Origin: an uncultured bacterium
GTDB lineage: Bacteria; Actinomycetota; Coriobacteriia; Coriobacteriales; Coriobacteriaceae
Direction: 5' to 3'
Assembly: GCA_905215205.1 (NCBI GenBank)
Contig: CAJMPK010000001.1
Span: 1-64,000 of the forward strand
DNA: 64,000 bases
How positions within the stretch are numbered: the stretch's first letter is position 1; each line of letters begins with the position of its first letter. The notes beneath the pieces were generated by a model, which worked only from the letters and a program-made list of their open reading frames with translations, was not told where the DNA came from and ran no database searches. Position numbers and translations under genes: made by a program. This document shows positions 33,177-42,058 of the stretch, one piece after another.

Positions 33177-34364
33177 TTACCTCCCAGCCTTCCTCCACAC
33201 CATCTTGTCCACGACGCCGGTGTAGCTTTGGATGATCTTGACCACCTTGGTTGACACGGTCTCGTCTGCGTAGTCGGGGACGGGGGCCTCGGGCAGCGAC
33301 CCCTCCGCGTCGAGCTCGACGGCGGTGTGGACGGCCTGGAGCAGGCCCCGCTCGCTGATGCCGGCCAGCGTGAAGCAGGCCTTGTCCAGGGCCTCGGGGC
33401 GCTCGGTGGAGGTGCGGATGCACACCGCCGGGAACGGGCGGCCGACGCTCGCGAAGAAGCTGGACTCCTCGGGCAGGGTGCCGGAGTCGGAGACCACGGC
33501 GAAGGCGTTCATCTGCAGGCAGTTGTAGTCATGGAAGCCCATGGGCTCGTGCATGCGCACACGCGGGTCCAACTGGAAGCCCGTCGCCTCCAGGCGCTTG
33601 CGGGAGCGCGGGTGGCAGGAGTACAGGATCGGCATGTCGTACTTCTCGGCCAGCGCGTTGATGGCGGTGAACAGGCTCGTGAAGTTCGCCTCGGTGTCGA
33701 TGTTCTCCTCGCGGTGGGCGGAGAGCAGCATGTAGCGCTTGGGCTCCAGGCCGAGCTCGGAGAGGATGTTCGAGGCCTCGATCTTGCCCAGGTTGGCGCG
33801 CAGGACCTCGGCCATGGGCGATCCGGTGACGTAGGTGCGCTCGGGGGCGCAGCCGGTGTCCTTCAGGTAGCGGCGGGCGTGCTCGGAGTAAGCCAGGTTG
33901 ACGTCGGAGATCACGTCGACGATGCGGCGGTTGGTCTCCTCGGGCAGGCACTCGTCCTTGCAGCGGTTGCCCGCCTCCATGTGGAAGATGGGGATGTGCA
34001 GGCGCTTGGCCGCGATGGCGGACAGGCAGCTGTTGGTGTCACCCAGGATCAGCATCGCGTCGGGCTGCACCTGGACCATCAGCTTGTACGAGGCCGCGAT
34101 GATGTTGCCCACGGTCTCGCCCAGGTCGGCGCCCACGGCGTCCAGGTAGACGTCCGGGTCGTCCAGCGACAGGTCGCGGAAGAAGATGCCGTTCAAGGTG
34201 TAGTCGTAGTTCTGACCGGTGTGCGCCAGCAGGCAGTCGAAGTGGCGGCGGCACTTCTTGATGACCTCGGACAGGCGGATGACCTCGGGGCGCGTGCCCA
34301 CGATGATCAGCAGCTTCAGGCGGCCGTCGTCCCTGAATGCGATATCGGAATAGTCCTTGCCCAT
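33177..34364 (-). CDS. capG: UDP-2-acetamido-2,6-dideoxy-L-talose 2-epimerase (UDP-L-FucNAc synthesis)
   Basis: 395 residues of the non-hydrolysing UDP-GlcNAc 2-epimerase family: 'LLIIVGTRPEVIRLSEVI', 'LAHTGQNYDYTLNGIFF', 'LSAHREENID' and 'SDSGTLPEESSFF'. In the CapE-CapF-CapG pathway this enzyme gives UDP-N-acetyl-L-fucosamine. The specific CapG (WbjD) assignment over a generic WecB rests on its position directly after capF, which makes the substrate. GGAGGTC precedes the ATG. Confidence 0.92.
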   Translation of the reverse strand: MGKDYSDIAFRDDGRLKLLIIVGTRPEVIRLSEVIKKCRRHFDCLLAHTGQNYDYTLNGIFFRDLSLDDPDVYLDAVGADLGETVGNIIAASYKLMVQVQPDAMLILGDTNSCLSAIAAKRLHIPIFHMEAGNRCKDECLPEETNRRIVDVISDVNLAYSEHARRYLKDTGCAPERTYVTGSPMAEVLRANLGKIEASNILSELGLEPKRYMLLSAHREENIDTEANFTSLFTAINALAEKYDMPILYSCHPRSRKRLEATGFQLDPRVRMHEPMGFHDYNCLQMNAFAVVSDSGTLPEESSFFASVGRPFPAVCIRTSTERPEALDKACFTLAGISERGLLQAVHTAVELDAEGSLPEAPVPDYADETVSTKVVKIIQSYTGVVDKMVWRKAGR

Positions 34365-34368
34365 GCGG

Positions 34369-35586
34369 CTAGACCTCCTCGTGGTAGGTGTCGGGCTTCT
34401 CGGGGTCGAAGGGCTCGTTGGCCCACATGACCGTCACGAGGTCCTCGGTGTCGGACAGGTTGGTGATGGAGTGCGTGTAGCCGGGGACCATCTCGACCAC
34501 GCGCATGTCGGAGCCGGAGACGGTGTACTCGTCGACGGGGAACGGGTTGCCCTCGGCGTCCTCCCCCACCTTCCTCAGCTTGATGGATGCGGTGCCGGAG
34601 ACCACCAGGAACCTCTCCCACTTGCTCATGTGCCAGTGGTTGCCCTTGGTGATGCCGGGCCTCGAGACGTTGATCGAGACCTGGCCGCGCTCCGGCGTGC
34701 GCAGGAACTCGGTGAACGAGCCGCGCTCGTCCACGTTGGGCCTGAGGTCGTAGGCGAAGTTCCCCGGCTCGTAGTAGGACAGGAACGTGCTCCAGAGCTT
34801 CTTGGAGAATGACCCGTCGGTGAGGTCGGGCACCGAGAGCGACTCGCGGCTGTCCCGGAAGCCGTCGAGCAGGCAGACGATCTCGCCCAGGGTCTTCACG
34901 TCGGTACCGGGGACGTAGCAGAACCCGTCACCGTCGACGCGCTCCAGTCCGTCGTAGCCGCAGCGGTGCTCCTCGCCGAGCAGCGCGCCCAGCATCTCGT
35001 CGACCAGGTCGTCGATGTAGAGGAGCTCCAGCTCCACGGAGGGGTCGTTCACGGTGTAGGGGCGGCCGTTGGCGATCGCGTCGCAGAAGGTGGCCACGGC
35101 GGAGTTGTAGCGAGGGCGGCACCACTTGCCGTAGAGGTTCGGGAAGCGGTAGATGAGCACCGGCGCCCCCGTGCGCTCGGAATAATCGCGAAAGAGCCCC
35201 TCCCCCGCGAGCTTCGACTCGCCGTATACGGAGCCCTCGAAGCGGCCCGACAGGCTCGCCTGCGCGGAGCTGGAGAGCATGACGGGGCACGTGTTCCCGT
35301 GGCGCTCCAAGGTGTCCAGCAGCGTGGAGGCGAACCCGAAGTTGCCCTCCATGAACTCGGACTGGTCCTTGGGGCGGTTGACGCCGGCCAGGTTGAAGAC
35401 GAAGTCCGCGCGGGAGCAGTAGTCCTCCAGCTCGGCGGGCGTCGAGTCGACGTCGTACTCCATGACCTCGAGGGGCAGCAGACCCGCGTATCTCTCGCGG
35501 CGGTCCTTGCCGTCCCTTATGTTCTTGAGGGCGCAGCAGAGGTTCCTCCCGACGAAGCCCCTGGCGCCGGTGACGAGGACGCGCAC
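34369..35586 (-). CDS. capF: Bifunctional UDP-L-FucNAc pathway enzyme CapF (epimerase/reductase with cupin)
   Basis: 405 residues. N-terminal SDR domain with 'VLVTGARGFVGRN' (nucleotide binding) and a C-terminal cupin domain of about 110 residues ('GNHWHMSKWERFLVV', 'PGYTHSITNLSD'), the two-domain layout diagnostic for CapF/WbjC. The cupin epimerises C3 and the SDR part reduces C4 to give UDP-2-acetamido-2,6-dideoxy-L-talose. GTG start one base after the capE stop region; it is followed by capG. Confidence 0.94.
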   Translation of the reverse strand: MRVLVTGARGFVGRNLCCALKNIRDGKDRRERYAGLLPLEVMEYDVDSTPAELEDYCSRADFVFNLAGVNRPKDQSEFMEGNFGFASTLLDTLERHGNTCPVMLSSSAQASLSGRFEGSVYGESKLAGEGLFRDYSERTGAPVLIYRFPNLYGKWCRPRYNSAVATFCDAIANGRPYTVNDPSVELELLYIDDLVDEMLGALLGEEHRCGYDGLERVDGDGFCYVPGTDVKTLGEIVCLLDGFRDSRESLSVPDLTDGSFSKKLWSTFLSYYEPGNFAYDLRPNVDERGSFTEFLRTPERGQVSINVSRPGITKGNHWHMSKWERFLVVSGTASIKLRKVGEDAEGNPFPVDEYTVSGSDMRVVEMVPGYTHSITNLSDTEDLVTVMWANEPFDPEKPDTYHEEV

Positions 35587-35587
35587 C

Positions 35588-36649
35588 CTACTGCACCGCC
35601 TCGTGCTCGCGGCCCTCCAGGGCCAGCTGCACGTACTCGGCGGTCTTGATCTTGGCGATGGTGCCCTCCACGTCGAGCCTCTCGGTGTTGTGGGAGGTGT
35701 AGGACTCGTCGGCCTGGGTCTCCACCTCGCCGTCGACGACGAACTTGTCGTAGTTCAGGTCGCGAGAGTCGCAGGCCACGCGGTAGTAGCCGCCCATGTC
35801 CTCGGCGCGCAGTCGCTCCTCGCGGGTCATGAGGGTCTCGAAGAGCTTCTCTCCGTGGCGGGTGCCGATCACCCGGGTGCCCACGCGGCCGAAGACCTCC
35901 TGCACGGCCTCGGCGAGGTCGCCGATAGTCGACGCCGGCGCCTTCTGGATGAACAGGTCGCCGGGGTTGGCGTGCTCGAAGGCGAACTGCACGAGGTCGA
36001 CGGCCTCGTCCAGGTTCATGAGGAAGCGGGTCATGTTGGGGTCGGTGACCGTGAGCGGCTCGCCCTTGCGGATGCGGTCGATGAACAGCGGGATGACCGA
36101 GCCGCGCGAGCACATGACGTTGCCGTAGCGGGTGCAGCAGATGGTGGTGCGTCCTGCGCCGTTGCGGGCGTTGGCGTAGATGATGGACTCCATCATGGCC
36201 TTGGACTTGCCCATGGCGTTGATGGGGTAGGCGGCCTTGTCGGTGGACAGGCACACGACGCGGTCGACGCCCTCGTCGATGGCGGCGTGCAGCACGTTGT
36301 CCGTGCCGATGACGTTGGTGCGCACGGCCTCCATGGGGAAGAACTCGCAGGAGGGGACCTGCTTCAGGGCGGCGGCGTGGAAGATGTAGTCCACGCCGTG
36401 CATGGCGTCGCGCACGCTCTGGGCGTTGCGGACGTCGCCGATGAAGAAGCGCACCTTGGAGGCGAGCTCCGGGGACTTCTCCTGCAGGCGGTGGCGCATG
36501 TCGTCCTGCTTCTTCTCGTCGCGGGAGAAGATGCGGATCTCGGCCAGGTCGGTGTTCATGAAGTGCTTGAGCACGGTGTTGCCGAACGAGCCGGTGCCTC
36601 CCGTGATCATGAGGGTCTTGTCTTTGAATGCAGTGGTGTTGATAGTCAT
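35588..36649 (-). CDS. capE: UDP-GlcNAc 4,6-dehydratase/5-epimerase CapE
   Basis: 353 residues of the inverting UDP-GlcNAc dehydratase (CapE/WbjB/FlaA1) group: 'MITGGTGSFGNTVLKHF' (NAD(P)-binding, residues about 14-30), 'CLSTDKAAYPINAMGKSKAM' (catalytic region with the M-x-x-x-K of FlaA1-like enzymes) and 'RDLNYDKFVVDGE'. It performs the first step toward UDP-L-FucNAc. The ATG at 36649 has AAAGGA six bases upstream; a longer frame would overlap the preceding acetyltransferase. Confidence 0.94.
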   Translation of the reverse strand: MTINTTAFKDKTLMITGGTGSFGNTVLKHFMNTDLAEIRIFSRDEKKQDDMRHRLQEKSPELASKVRFFIGDVRNAQSVRDAMHGVDYIFHAAALKQVPSCEFFPMEAVRTNVIGTDNVLHAAIDEGVDRVVCLSTDKAAYPINAMGKSKAMMESIIYANARNGAGRTTICCTRYGNVMCSRGSVIPLFIDRIRKGEPLTVTDPNMTRFLMNLDEAVDLVQFAFEHANPGDLFIQKAPASTIGDLAEAVQEVFGRVGTRVIGTRHGEKLFETLMTREERLRAEDMGGYYRVACDSRDLNYDKFVVDGEVETQADESYTSHNTERLDVEGTIAKIKTAEYVQLALEGREHEAVQ

Positions 36650-36659
36650 ACCCAATCCT

Positions 36660-37204
36660 TTACATAAACTCATAGATACCGCGGGAGCTGCCCGTGTAGC
36701 CGTAGTGCCTCTTGAGAGCCAGGTCCTTTTCCTCCCAAGCGAGGTGCCCGAGGTGTAGCGAGCGGGCCTTCAATTTCTCCAGGTATTCGTCGGCCGTCTC
36801 GATAACCCTTGCCGGTACGCCGACTGCGACGGAGTCGCCGGGGATATCCTTCGTGACCACCGCACCGGCACCGATAACGACGTTGTCCCCGATGGTCACC
36901 CCCCCATCACGATCGCGCAGTTGCCGATGTAGACATTGCTGCCAAGAACGATGGGGCGGGTGACCTCCAAGTCGGGAACGTCCTTGCGAAACAGAAGTGT
37001 TCCGCCGTCGTGCGTCTCAAAGCGAACGCCGTCGGTGATGTGAACGTTGTCACCCACCGTTATTAACCAGGGCTCGGTGGACCATACGACCTCGCCGTAA
37101 ATATGAAAATCCTCACCGGCGTTCACACCGATACGGCGCGCATACTCCTCCGGCGTGTGCGAATGACGCCACAATTTATATTTCAGCTTCTTGATGATTG
37201 GCAC
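36660..37204 (-). pseudogene. Hexapeptide O-acetyltransferase, frame broken at G7 tract (probably phase-variable, OFF)
   Basis: A maltose/galactoside-acetyltransferase-like left-handed beta-helix protein. GTG 37204 (AGGAAGG upstream) opens a frame through 'DFHIYGEVVWSTEP' and '[17 protein letters not shown]', then stops at TGA right after G7 (36899-36905). The rest, '[20 protein letters not shown]' to 36660, is in another frame. Eight or five G's would restore one protein of about 180 residues; five gives an uninterrupted hexapeptide register ([17 protein letters not shown]). It sits between wzx and capE and should O-acetylate a capsule sugar when ON. Confidence 0.8.
36899..36905 (-). repeat. 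Poly-G tract (G7) in hexapeptide acetyltransferase gene
   Basis: Seven G on the coding strand (GTGATGGGGGGGTGACC), exactly at the frame break; the in-frame TGA follows directly. Confidence 0.85.
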
Positions 37205-37226
37205 TAGACACCTTCCTCTCGGTAAG

Positions 37227-38546
37227 TCATACGGCCCTGCGGCCGGAGGCTTCGGCACGGTCGAGAACCTTCTTGGAATAGACGGGGTACGTCACGCTGC
37301 TGATGAGCATGGCGGCAATCGTCCCGAGCAGAACCCCATTCACTCCGAGCCCGCACGACGTGGCGAGGAAGACAGAAAGGGGGATGTTGAACACCGCCTG
37401 TACGCAGGCAACCGCCACCATGAAATTGACGAGCGTGAGTCCGTTGATGACTTGGGAGTAGATGGTGTTCCACATATATACGATCGCATAGACGCCCATA
37501 AGGGCAATGAGTGAGTCATCGAACCCGAGGTCGCGCCCCAGCCAAACACTTACGAGGGGCTTGAAGACGAGCACCATGACGATGACCCCGCCCACCGCGA
37601 CAGCGAACAGCTTGTACATCTTCCCGAGCGTCCGCCTGATTTCAGCGATATCGCCACGTGCGTAGTCGACGGTAGTCTTTGACCATAGAGGTACGACGAG
37701 CGCGGCAAACAGGGACGAGAGTACCGTGAACACCTTGTTGGCGGTTGTGTAGACCGTCACCTGCTCGGGCCCAAAGAGATTCGAGACGATGAGGTTATCG
37801 GTAGTGAAGAGGACAAGCGTGGCGATCTGGGTGATGAAGAACATGATGCCTAGGCCGCCAACGTCCTTTGCCACGGCACGAGAGCAGCTGCGCGGGGACG
37901 GGGCGAGCTCTCGGTTCCTCGCGAAGACGTAGATCGTGAAGACGCCGTACACCAAAATATTGGAAGCTACGTAAAAAACCGCGACCGCCGTGAGGCTTCG
38001 GGAATCTGTGAGCGAGAGCAGCCAGACCGACAGGAGCATGACCGCCTGCTGGCAGACCGAGATGAGGTTGACGACCTGGGCCCTCTGAAGCGCGTAGTAC
38101 ACACTATTGCAAAGCGTAAGGACGAAGCTGAAGCACATACCAAGGAAGCTGAGCTCAACGACGCACAGCAGACTCTCATCCACCTCCCAGGCGGAAAGCA
38201 GGGCGGGCCAATCGATGAACGCGATGGCGATGCCGCAGACGGCGGCGACGACGGCGACGACGCCTGAGAGAATGGCGTAGGCGCTCGACACGAGGGCCTT
38301 CGGCGATACGCGCGGCGAGTCGGAGGCGATGGCCTCGGAAAGGCGGTTGCGAAGGCCGTTGCCGATGCCAAGGTCGAAGTAGGAGATCCACGAGAGGATG
38401 CTCAGGATCGACGCCCATACACCGTATTTGTAATCGCCGAGATAGTTGAGGACGATGGGGACGTAGACGAGGCTGAGGGCCATGGATACGCCCTTGTACA
38501 CCATGGCCCGGCTCATGCTACGGCCGAGGTTGCTAGCGAGCTTCAC
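37227..38546 (-). CDS. wzx: Polysaccharide flippase Wzx
   Basis: 439 residues, about twelve to fourteen membrane segments of the MVF/PST family ('MVYKGVSMALSLVYVPIVLN', 'YFDLGIGNGLRNRLSEAIA', 'FFITQIATLVLFTTDNLIVS'). The 'DLGIGNGLRN' loop is typical of Wzx flippases, which move the undecaprenyl-pyrophosphate-linked repeat unit outward. GTG start at 38546 is chosen for GGAG six bases upstream; it overlaps wzy by 14 bases. Confidence 0.9.
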   Translation of the reverse strand: MKLASNLGRSMSRAMVYKGVSMALSLVYVPIVLNYLGDYKYGVWASILSILSWISYFDLGIGNGLRNRLSEAIASDSPRVSPKALVSSAYAILSGVVAVVAAVCGIAIAFIDWPALLSAWEVDESLLCVVELSFLGMCFSFVLTLCNSVYYALQRAQVVNLISVCQQAVMLLSVWLLSLTDSRSLTAVAVFYVASNILVYGVFTIYVFARNRELAPSPRSCSRAVAKDVGGLGIMFFITQIATLVLFTTDNLIVSNLFGPEQVTVYTTANKVFTVLSSLFAALVVPLWSKTTVDYARGDIAEIRRTLGKMYKLFAVAVGGVIVMVLVFKPLVSVWLGRDLGFDDSLIALMGVYAIVYMWNTIYSQVINGLTLVNFMVAVACVQAVFNIPLSVFLATSCGLGVNGVLLGTIAAMLISSVTYPVYSKKVLDRAEASGRRAV

Positions 38547-39864
38547 GTAAGACTCCAAACGAAGAAGCGGCCGCGCGCAAGGGCTGGACAGACGTTTCGG
38601 CCACGTTTTTGCAGTACAGGTAAATTGGAATGAAAATAAGCGTGGTGTAAAAGACCTCGCACTCGAGATAAGTCGCTATGAGATACATGGCGACGAAAGC
38701 CAACTTAGCGGAGAAGCCAAGCTCTCGAGATTTAAAAACGGGATAACAGGTCCAAATGAGAATAGCGATGCCCATAATCGGACCGTAGACGGCAGCCACC
38801 TTAAGTAAACAGGCACCAACGAACTCGCTGTTACCAGTCGAAATGGCAGTCCCGTACACGTTATAGCCACATCCAAAAGGATATCGCTGCATAAGAGCCA
38901 GCGCAGCATTCGCAGCTCCGACCCGAGCCTCACCCGATGCGTCCAGGGAAATACCTCCGTCGTTCATGAAGCGGCCAAGAACGGAGTCCGTAGCCCACGC
39001 CGAGTTCCCCATCGCAGACGCGATGAAAATGAACACGCATATGGACCCGAGGAAGAGCGGAACAATTGCGGAAACACGATTGCCCTTCTTCAATGAGGAA
39101 AGAGAGTAGGCGAAGAAGACCAGGAGAGTTGTGGCATAGCCAGTGGCGGATTTTGTGGAGAGGACACCCGCCACAAATAGTGCCAAAAGCCGCGCACGCG
39201 TCTTCTCATCAATTTCCTTAGGCTTCATGAAGAGCAGCACGAAGATAGCTGAATTGAGCAATATCTGGTAAACAGCAGGCTCTCTGAATATGCCAACGTT
39301 ACGCGTGTGGTCAAACCCTCGGTCGACGTACAGGAGCAGCCCATCGGCCCGATAGTTGACGACGATCCTGTTCACGGAGTCCAACCATGTTGTATCTCCA
39401 AAGGACAAGAAAAATGAAAACGGAGATAGGTGACCCCAAACTCCCGGGAAAACCTGAGAAATCAAATAGACAACTAGGCTGAAGCCAGTGAGGAAAGCCG
39501 CTAGCTTAATGAATCGGATAAGAAAACTCGAAACATCAAACATCACTGCAATAAGGGTAATTCCCACCATCGCTACCCAACCCAAAAGCTCAGTCGGCCC
39601 GAGCGCGTTTGTGCTTACCCGGACGAACAGCATGGCAAGAAAGCCCAAGGCCAATATCGAAATGGGATATACAAGCTGATATTTCCTGTTAGCCATAACG
39701 ATGAGAGCAATTAGGGCCACCACCGGTATAACAATGTTCGTGAGAATGCGGTCGTACAGAAATGAATCAGCAAAAGCCACCATAAGGTAAATGAGCAAGT
39801 AATGGCAGGCGGCCTCGCGCTGCTTCTTCGAAGCTGAATTTTTCATGCTAAGAGTCGCCCTCAT
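38533..39864 (-). CDS. wzy: Capsular polysaccharide polymerase (Wzy-like)
   Basis: 443 residues, about eleven membrane segments and one large extracellular loop after 'VFPGVWGHLSPFSFFLSF' containing 'GFDHTRNVGIFREPAVYQ', a pattern typical of O-antigen ligase/polymerase-like Wzy proteins (R-x-x-G-I-F-x-E-P). Sequence conservation in Wzy is low; topology and position next to wzx support the call. ATGA overlap with the preceding GT gene. Lower GC than the FucNAc genes. Confidence 0.85.
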   Translation of the reverse strand: MRATLSMKNSASKKQREAACHYLLIYLMVAFADSFLYDRILTNIVIPVVALIALIVMANRKYQLVYPISILALGFLAMLFVRVSTNALGPTELLGWVAMVGITLIAVMFDVSSFLIRFIKLAAFLTGFSLVVYLISQVFPGVWGHLSPFSFFLSFGDTTWLDSVNRIVVNYRADGLLLYVDRGFDHTRNVGIFREPAVYQILLNSAIFVLLFMKPKEIDEKTRARLLALFVAGVLSTKSATGYATTLLVFFAYSLSSLKKGNRVSAIVPLFLGSICVFIFIASAMGNSAWATDSVLGRFMNDGGISLDASGEARVGAANAALALMQRYPFGCGYNVYGTAISTGNSEFVGACLLKVAAVYGPIMGIAILIWTCYPVFKSRELGFSAKLAFVAMYLIATYLECEVFYTTLIFIPIYLYCKNVAETSVQPLRAAASSFGVLREAR

Positions 39865-41048
39865 TGCCGCTCGCCCTCTAAAGCCTGGAAATAGTCTTCA
39901 ACGCGGTCGGCGTTCCCGTACTCATTCGACTTGAGATAGAAGCTGAGCTCCTCACAACGAGAGGAGTCTTCGAGCAACCCTTGCACGGCATCAGCGAGCG
40001 ATGCCGCGTCAGTGCCAGCGATGATTCCCTCTTTGTCGCCAAGCTGGTCATGGACCGTGGGGTACGCCATCGCAACAATGGGCCTCGTAAGAATCTTGGC
40101 CTCGTCTAGGGCGACTGACTTTCCCTCGAAGCGTGACGGCTGCACGACGATGTCGCAGTTAGCTATGTAGGGATAGGGGTTCTCGCGGGCGCCCAAGAAC
40201 GTGAAAACGTCCGCAACACCCAGCTCTTCAACAAGCTTTTCGCAAGCGGCTTGCTCGGAATCGCCAGTAAGCCCCTTTCCCATCTCGTACCAGCGAAACG
40301 AGCAGCCGCGCTGCTTGAGCTCGGCTGCCGCTCGGATGGCGGTGTCCACACCCTTCTCGTGAGTGATGCGCGCCACCGTAAGGATTCTCGGCGCGTCAGC
40401 ATCGTACTCTGGCGGGATGAACTCGGACGCGCGGCGTCGCACTACATCCGAAGAAACAATGTTCGGAAGACTCTTCATCTTGTATGCCATCTCAGGGAAA
40501 ACAGAGCGCACGATGTCGATGCACTTATCGGAAACGGCATAGATGCCATCCATGCGTTCCAGGCAGGGTCGCTCGTATTTTTCCGAATAGCGGGCAGAGC
40601 GATAGTCTCCGTGATAAAAGACTATCTTGCGATCGGCCTCAATCTTCTCATCGACAAAGTAGAGAACTTGACCGTTAATAAATGAAACAGCCACGTCGTA
40701 ATGACCCGGTATTTTATCTATGGCAGGAGAAAAGAAGTATTTCCAACGGAATCCGCGGCGGGTCTCTTCATCGCGAGAGACAATGCCGGAAACAACGTCT
40801 GCCGTTAGACGCCACACCCCAGCCCTACGGCCGCGAACCGATGTGAAGCAATCGCGTACTTTAGCGGGAGTCTGAAGTTCAGCTACCTTTGACGGTATTT
40901 GCCCCATAAAAAGCCCGGTGGGGTTCAAAAGCAGGAGATTGACGTCGTAGCGCGTTTCCGGAAGCTCTTCCAGAAGGTTGAGAAGCGCTCGCTCCGCACC
41001 GCCATTGTCCATTGAGGACATGACGAACAGGACTTTCTTTTTGCTCAC
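39861..41048 (-). CDS. Glycosyltransferase family 4
   Basis: 395 residues. N-terminal 'VLFVMSSMDNGGAERALLNL' (acceptor domain of GalNAc/Glc alpha-transferase-like GT4), 'ILTVARITHEKGVDTAIRAA' at the donor domain and 'VVQPSRFEGKSVALDEAKIL' with the E-x7-E pair. Starts at GTG, overlapping the previous stop (GTGA). A repeat-unit glycosyltransferase of the capsule operon. Confidence 0.9.
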   Translation of the reverse strand: MSKKKVLFVMSSMDNGGAERALLNLLEELPETRYDVNLLLLNPTGLFMGQIPSKVAELQTPAKVRDCFTSVRGRRAGVWRLTADVVSGIVSRDEETRRGFRWKYFFSPAIDKIPGHYDVAVSFINGQVLYFVDEKIEADRKIVFYHGDYRSARYSEKYERPCLERMDGIYAVSDKCIDIVRSVFPEMAYKMKSLPNIVSSDVVRRRASEFIPPEYDADAPRILTVARITHEKGVDTAIRAAAELKQRGCSFRWYEMGKGLTGDSEQAACEKLVEELGVADVFTFLGARENPYPYIANCDIVVQPSRFEGKSVALDEAKILTRPIVAMAYPTVHDQLGDKEGIIAGTDAASLADAVQGLLEDSSRCEELSFYLKSNEYGNADRVEDYFQALEGERQ

Positions 41049-42058
41049 GACAATCCCCCTTCCAATAGCCTGCCGTAATACGTTTGCCTACCATCAGTTT
41101 GTTTTGGAAATTCTTGCTTCCACGTGAGCTTAAAGAGGCTCGTATCCAGAAGGAGCTCACTCCAAGCACTTTGATCGAAAGGCCTATCTAGTATCGAAAT
41201 AAGATCGTCGCAACGAGGATTATTTGATTCGATTGACGCAAATGCGGCGGCGACCGAGGAGTCATGGCGTTGAGCTAGGACGATGAGGTAATCGGTAAGC
41301 AAATAATCGATTAACTCATCACTCTGAAGCCAATACTCAAGGTAGTAATCCCTCAAAGTTGCGAATAGTCGACGATGTTCGACGTCGCACTCAAGAGAAT
41401 AATTTGCAAACATGCCGCAGGCGACGGACGCATGCAGATAGTCGGGCCTTTTAATGGACCAAATTGGCAAAGCCATGTATTCACCTAGCGAGCCGGTGCA
41501 GAAGAAAGTGGCATCCAGCCACATGCCGCCGTGCTCAGCCAATAACGAGAGCCTCAACAGATCGGATAAATGGGTCCGCGACATGATGCCAGCACGGACT
41601 TTTTCGAGCACCCAATCGGGGATATGAGCGTAGTCGGAGAGATTCTCTTCCGAAATGACGATGACCTCGTGCCCACCGGCGTTGCGGCGCACGGAGTCGA
41701 TGCACGCCCTCACGATCTCGGGCGCGTTCTCCTCACCCTGCCACCAGCACATCCAGATCTTCCCCTCGAGGGCGGGATCGGATGGCGGCAACGGTGCGTC
41801 ATAGTCATATGACTCGAAGGAATCGCCGAAGCGGTTCTCGAGATATTTGAGGACGGTCTCATGCTTGCGCAGCAACCGCTCCTTTACCGCAGGCGGCTCC
41901 TTGTACCCGTTGCGGCTCATGACCTGGATGTCGAGCTTCGCCCGGAACGTGTTGATCGCCTCGGGCCACGACGTCGCCCTGGCGATTCGGAACGTTGCGC
42001 CGATCTCCTCGCAGGAGCGGTGCACAATCCTGTTGATGCTGTTATGGCCGTTAGCCAT
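41045..42058 (-). CDS. Capsular polysaccharide synthesis protein (GT32-like, Caps_synth)
   Basis: 337 residues. The pattern 'KIWMCWWQGEENAPEIVRAC' followed by 'SRTHLSDLLRLSLLAEHGGM' and 'WLDATFFC' is that of the Caps_synth family (GT-A fold, D-x-D-like WLDA motif). It transfers one sugar to the capsule repeat unit. Overlaps both neighbours slightly (8 and 4 bases), so it is translationally coupled. Confidence 0.88.
   Translation of the reverse strand: MANGHNSINRIVHRSCEEIGATFRIARATSWPEAINTFRAKLDIQVMSRNGYKEPPAVKERLLRKHETVLKYLENRFGDSFESYDYDAPLPPSDPALEGKIWMCWWQGEENAPEIVRACIDSVRRNAGGHEVIVISEENLSDYAHIPDWVLEKVRAGIMSRTHLSDLLRLSLLAEHGGMWLDATFFCTGSLGEYMALPIWSIKRPDYLHASVACGMFANYSLECDVEHRRLFATLRDYYLEYWLQSDELIDYLLTDYLIVLAQRHDSSVAAAFASIESNNPRCDDLISILDRPFDQSAWSELLLDTSLFKLTWKQEFPKQTDGRQTYYGRLLEGGLS

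Noticed and set aside
33177..34364. Enterobacterial common antigen-type WecB
   Set aside because: The family is the same, but immediate linkage to capF and capE makes the FucNAc-pathway 2-epimerase the better call.
28886..36905. Poly-G frame breaks as simple sequencing errors
   Set aside because: Not fully excluded, but the corrections needed go in different directions (plus one, minus one, plus one) and all three tracts fall in surface-modification genes of one operon; so I kept phase variation as the preferred reading.
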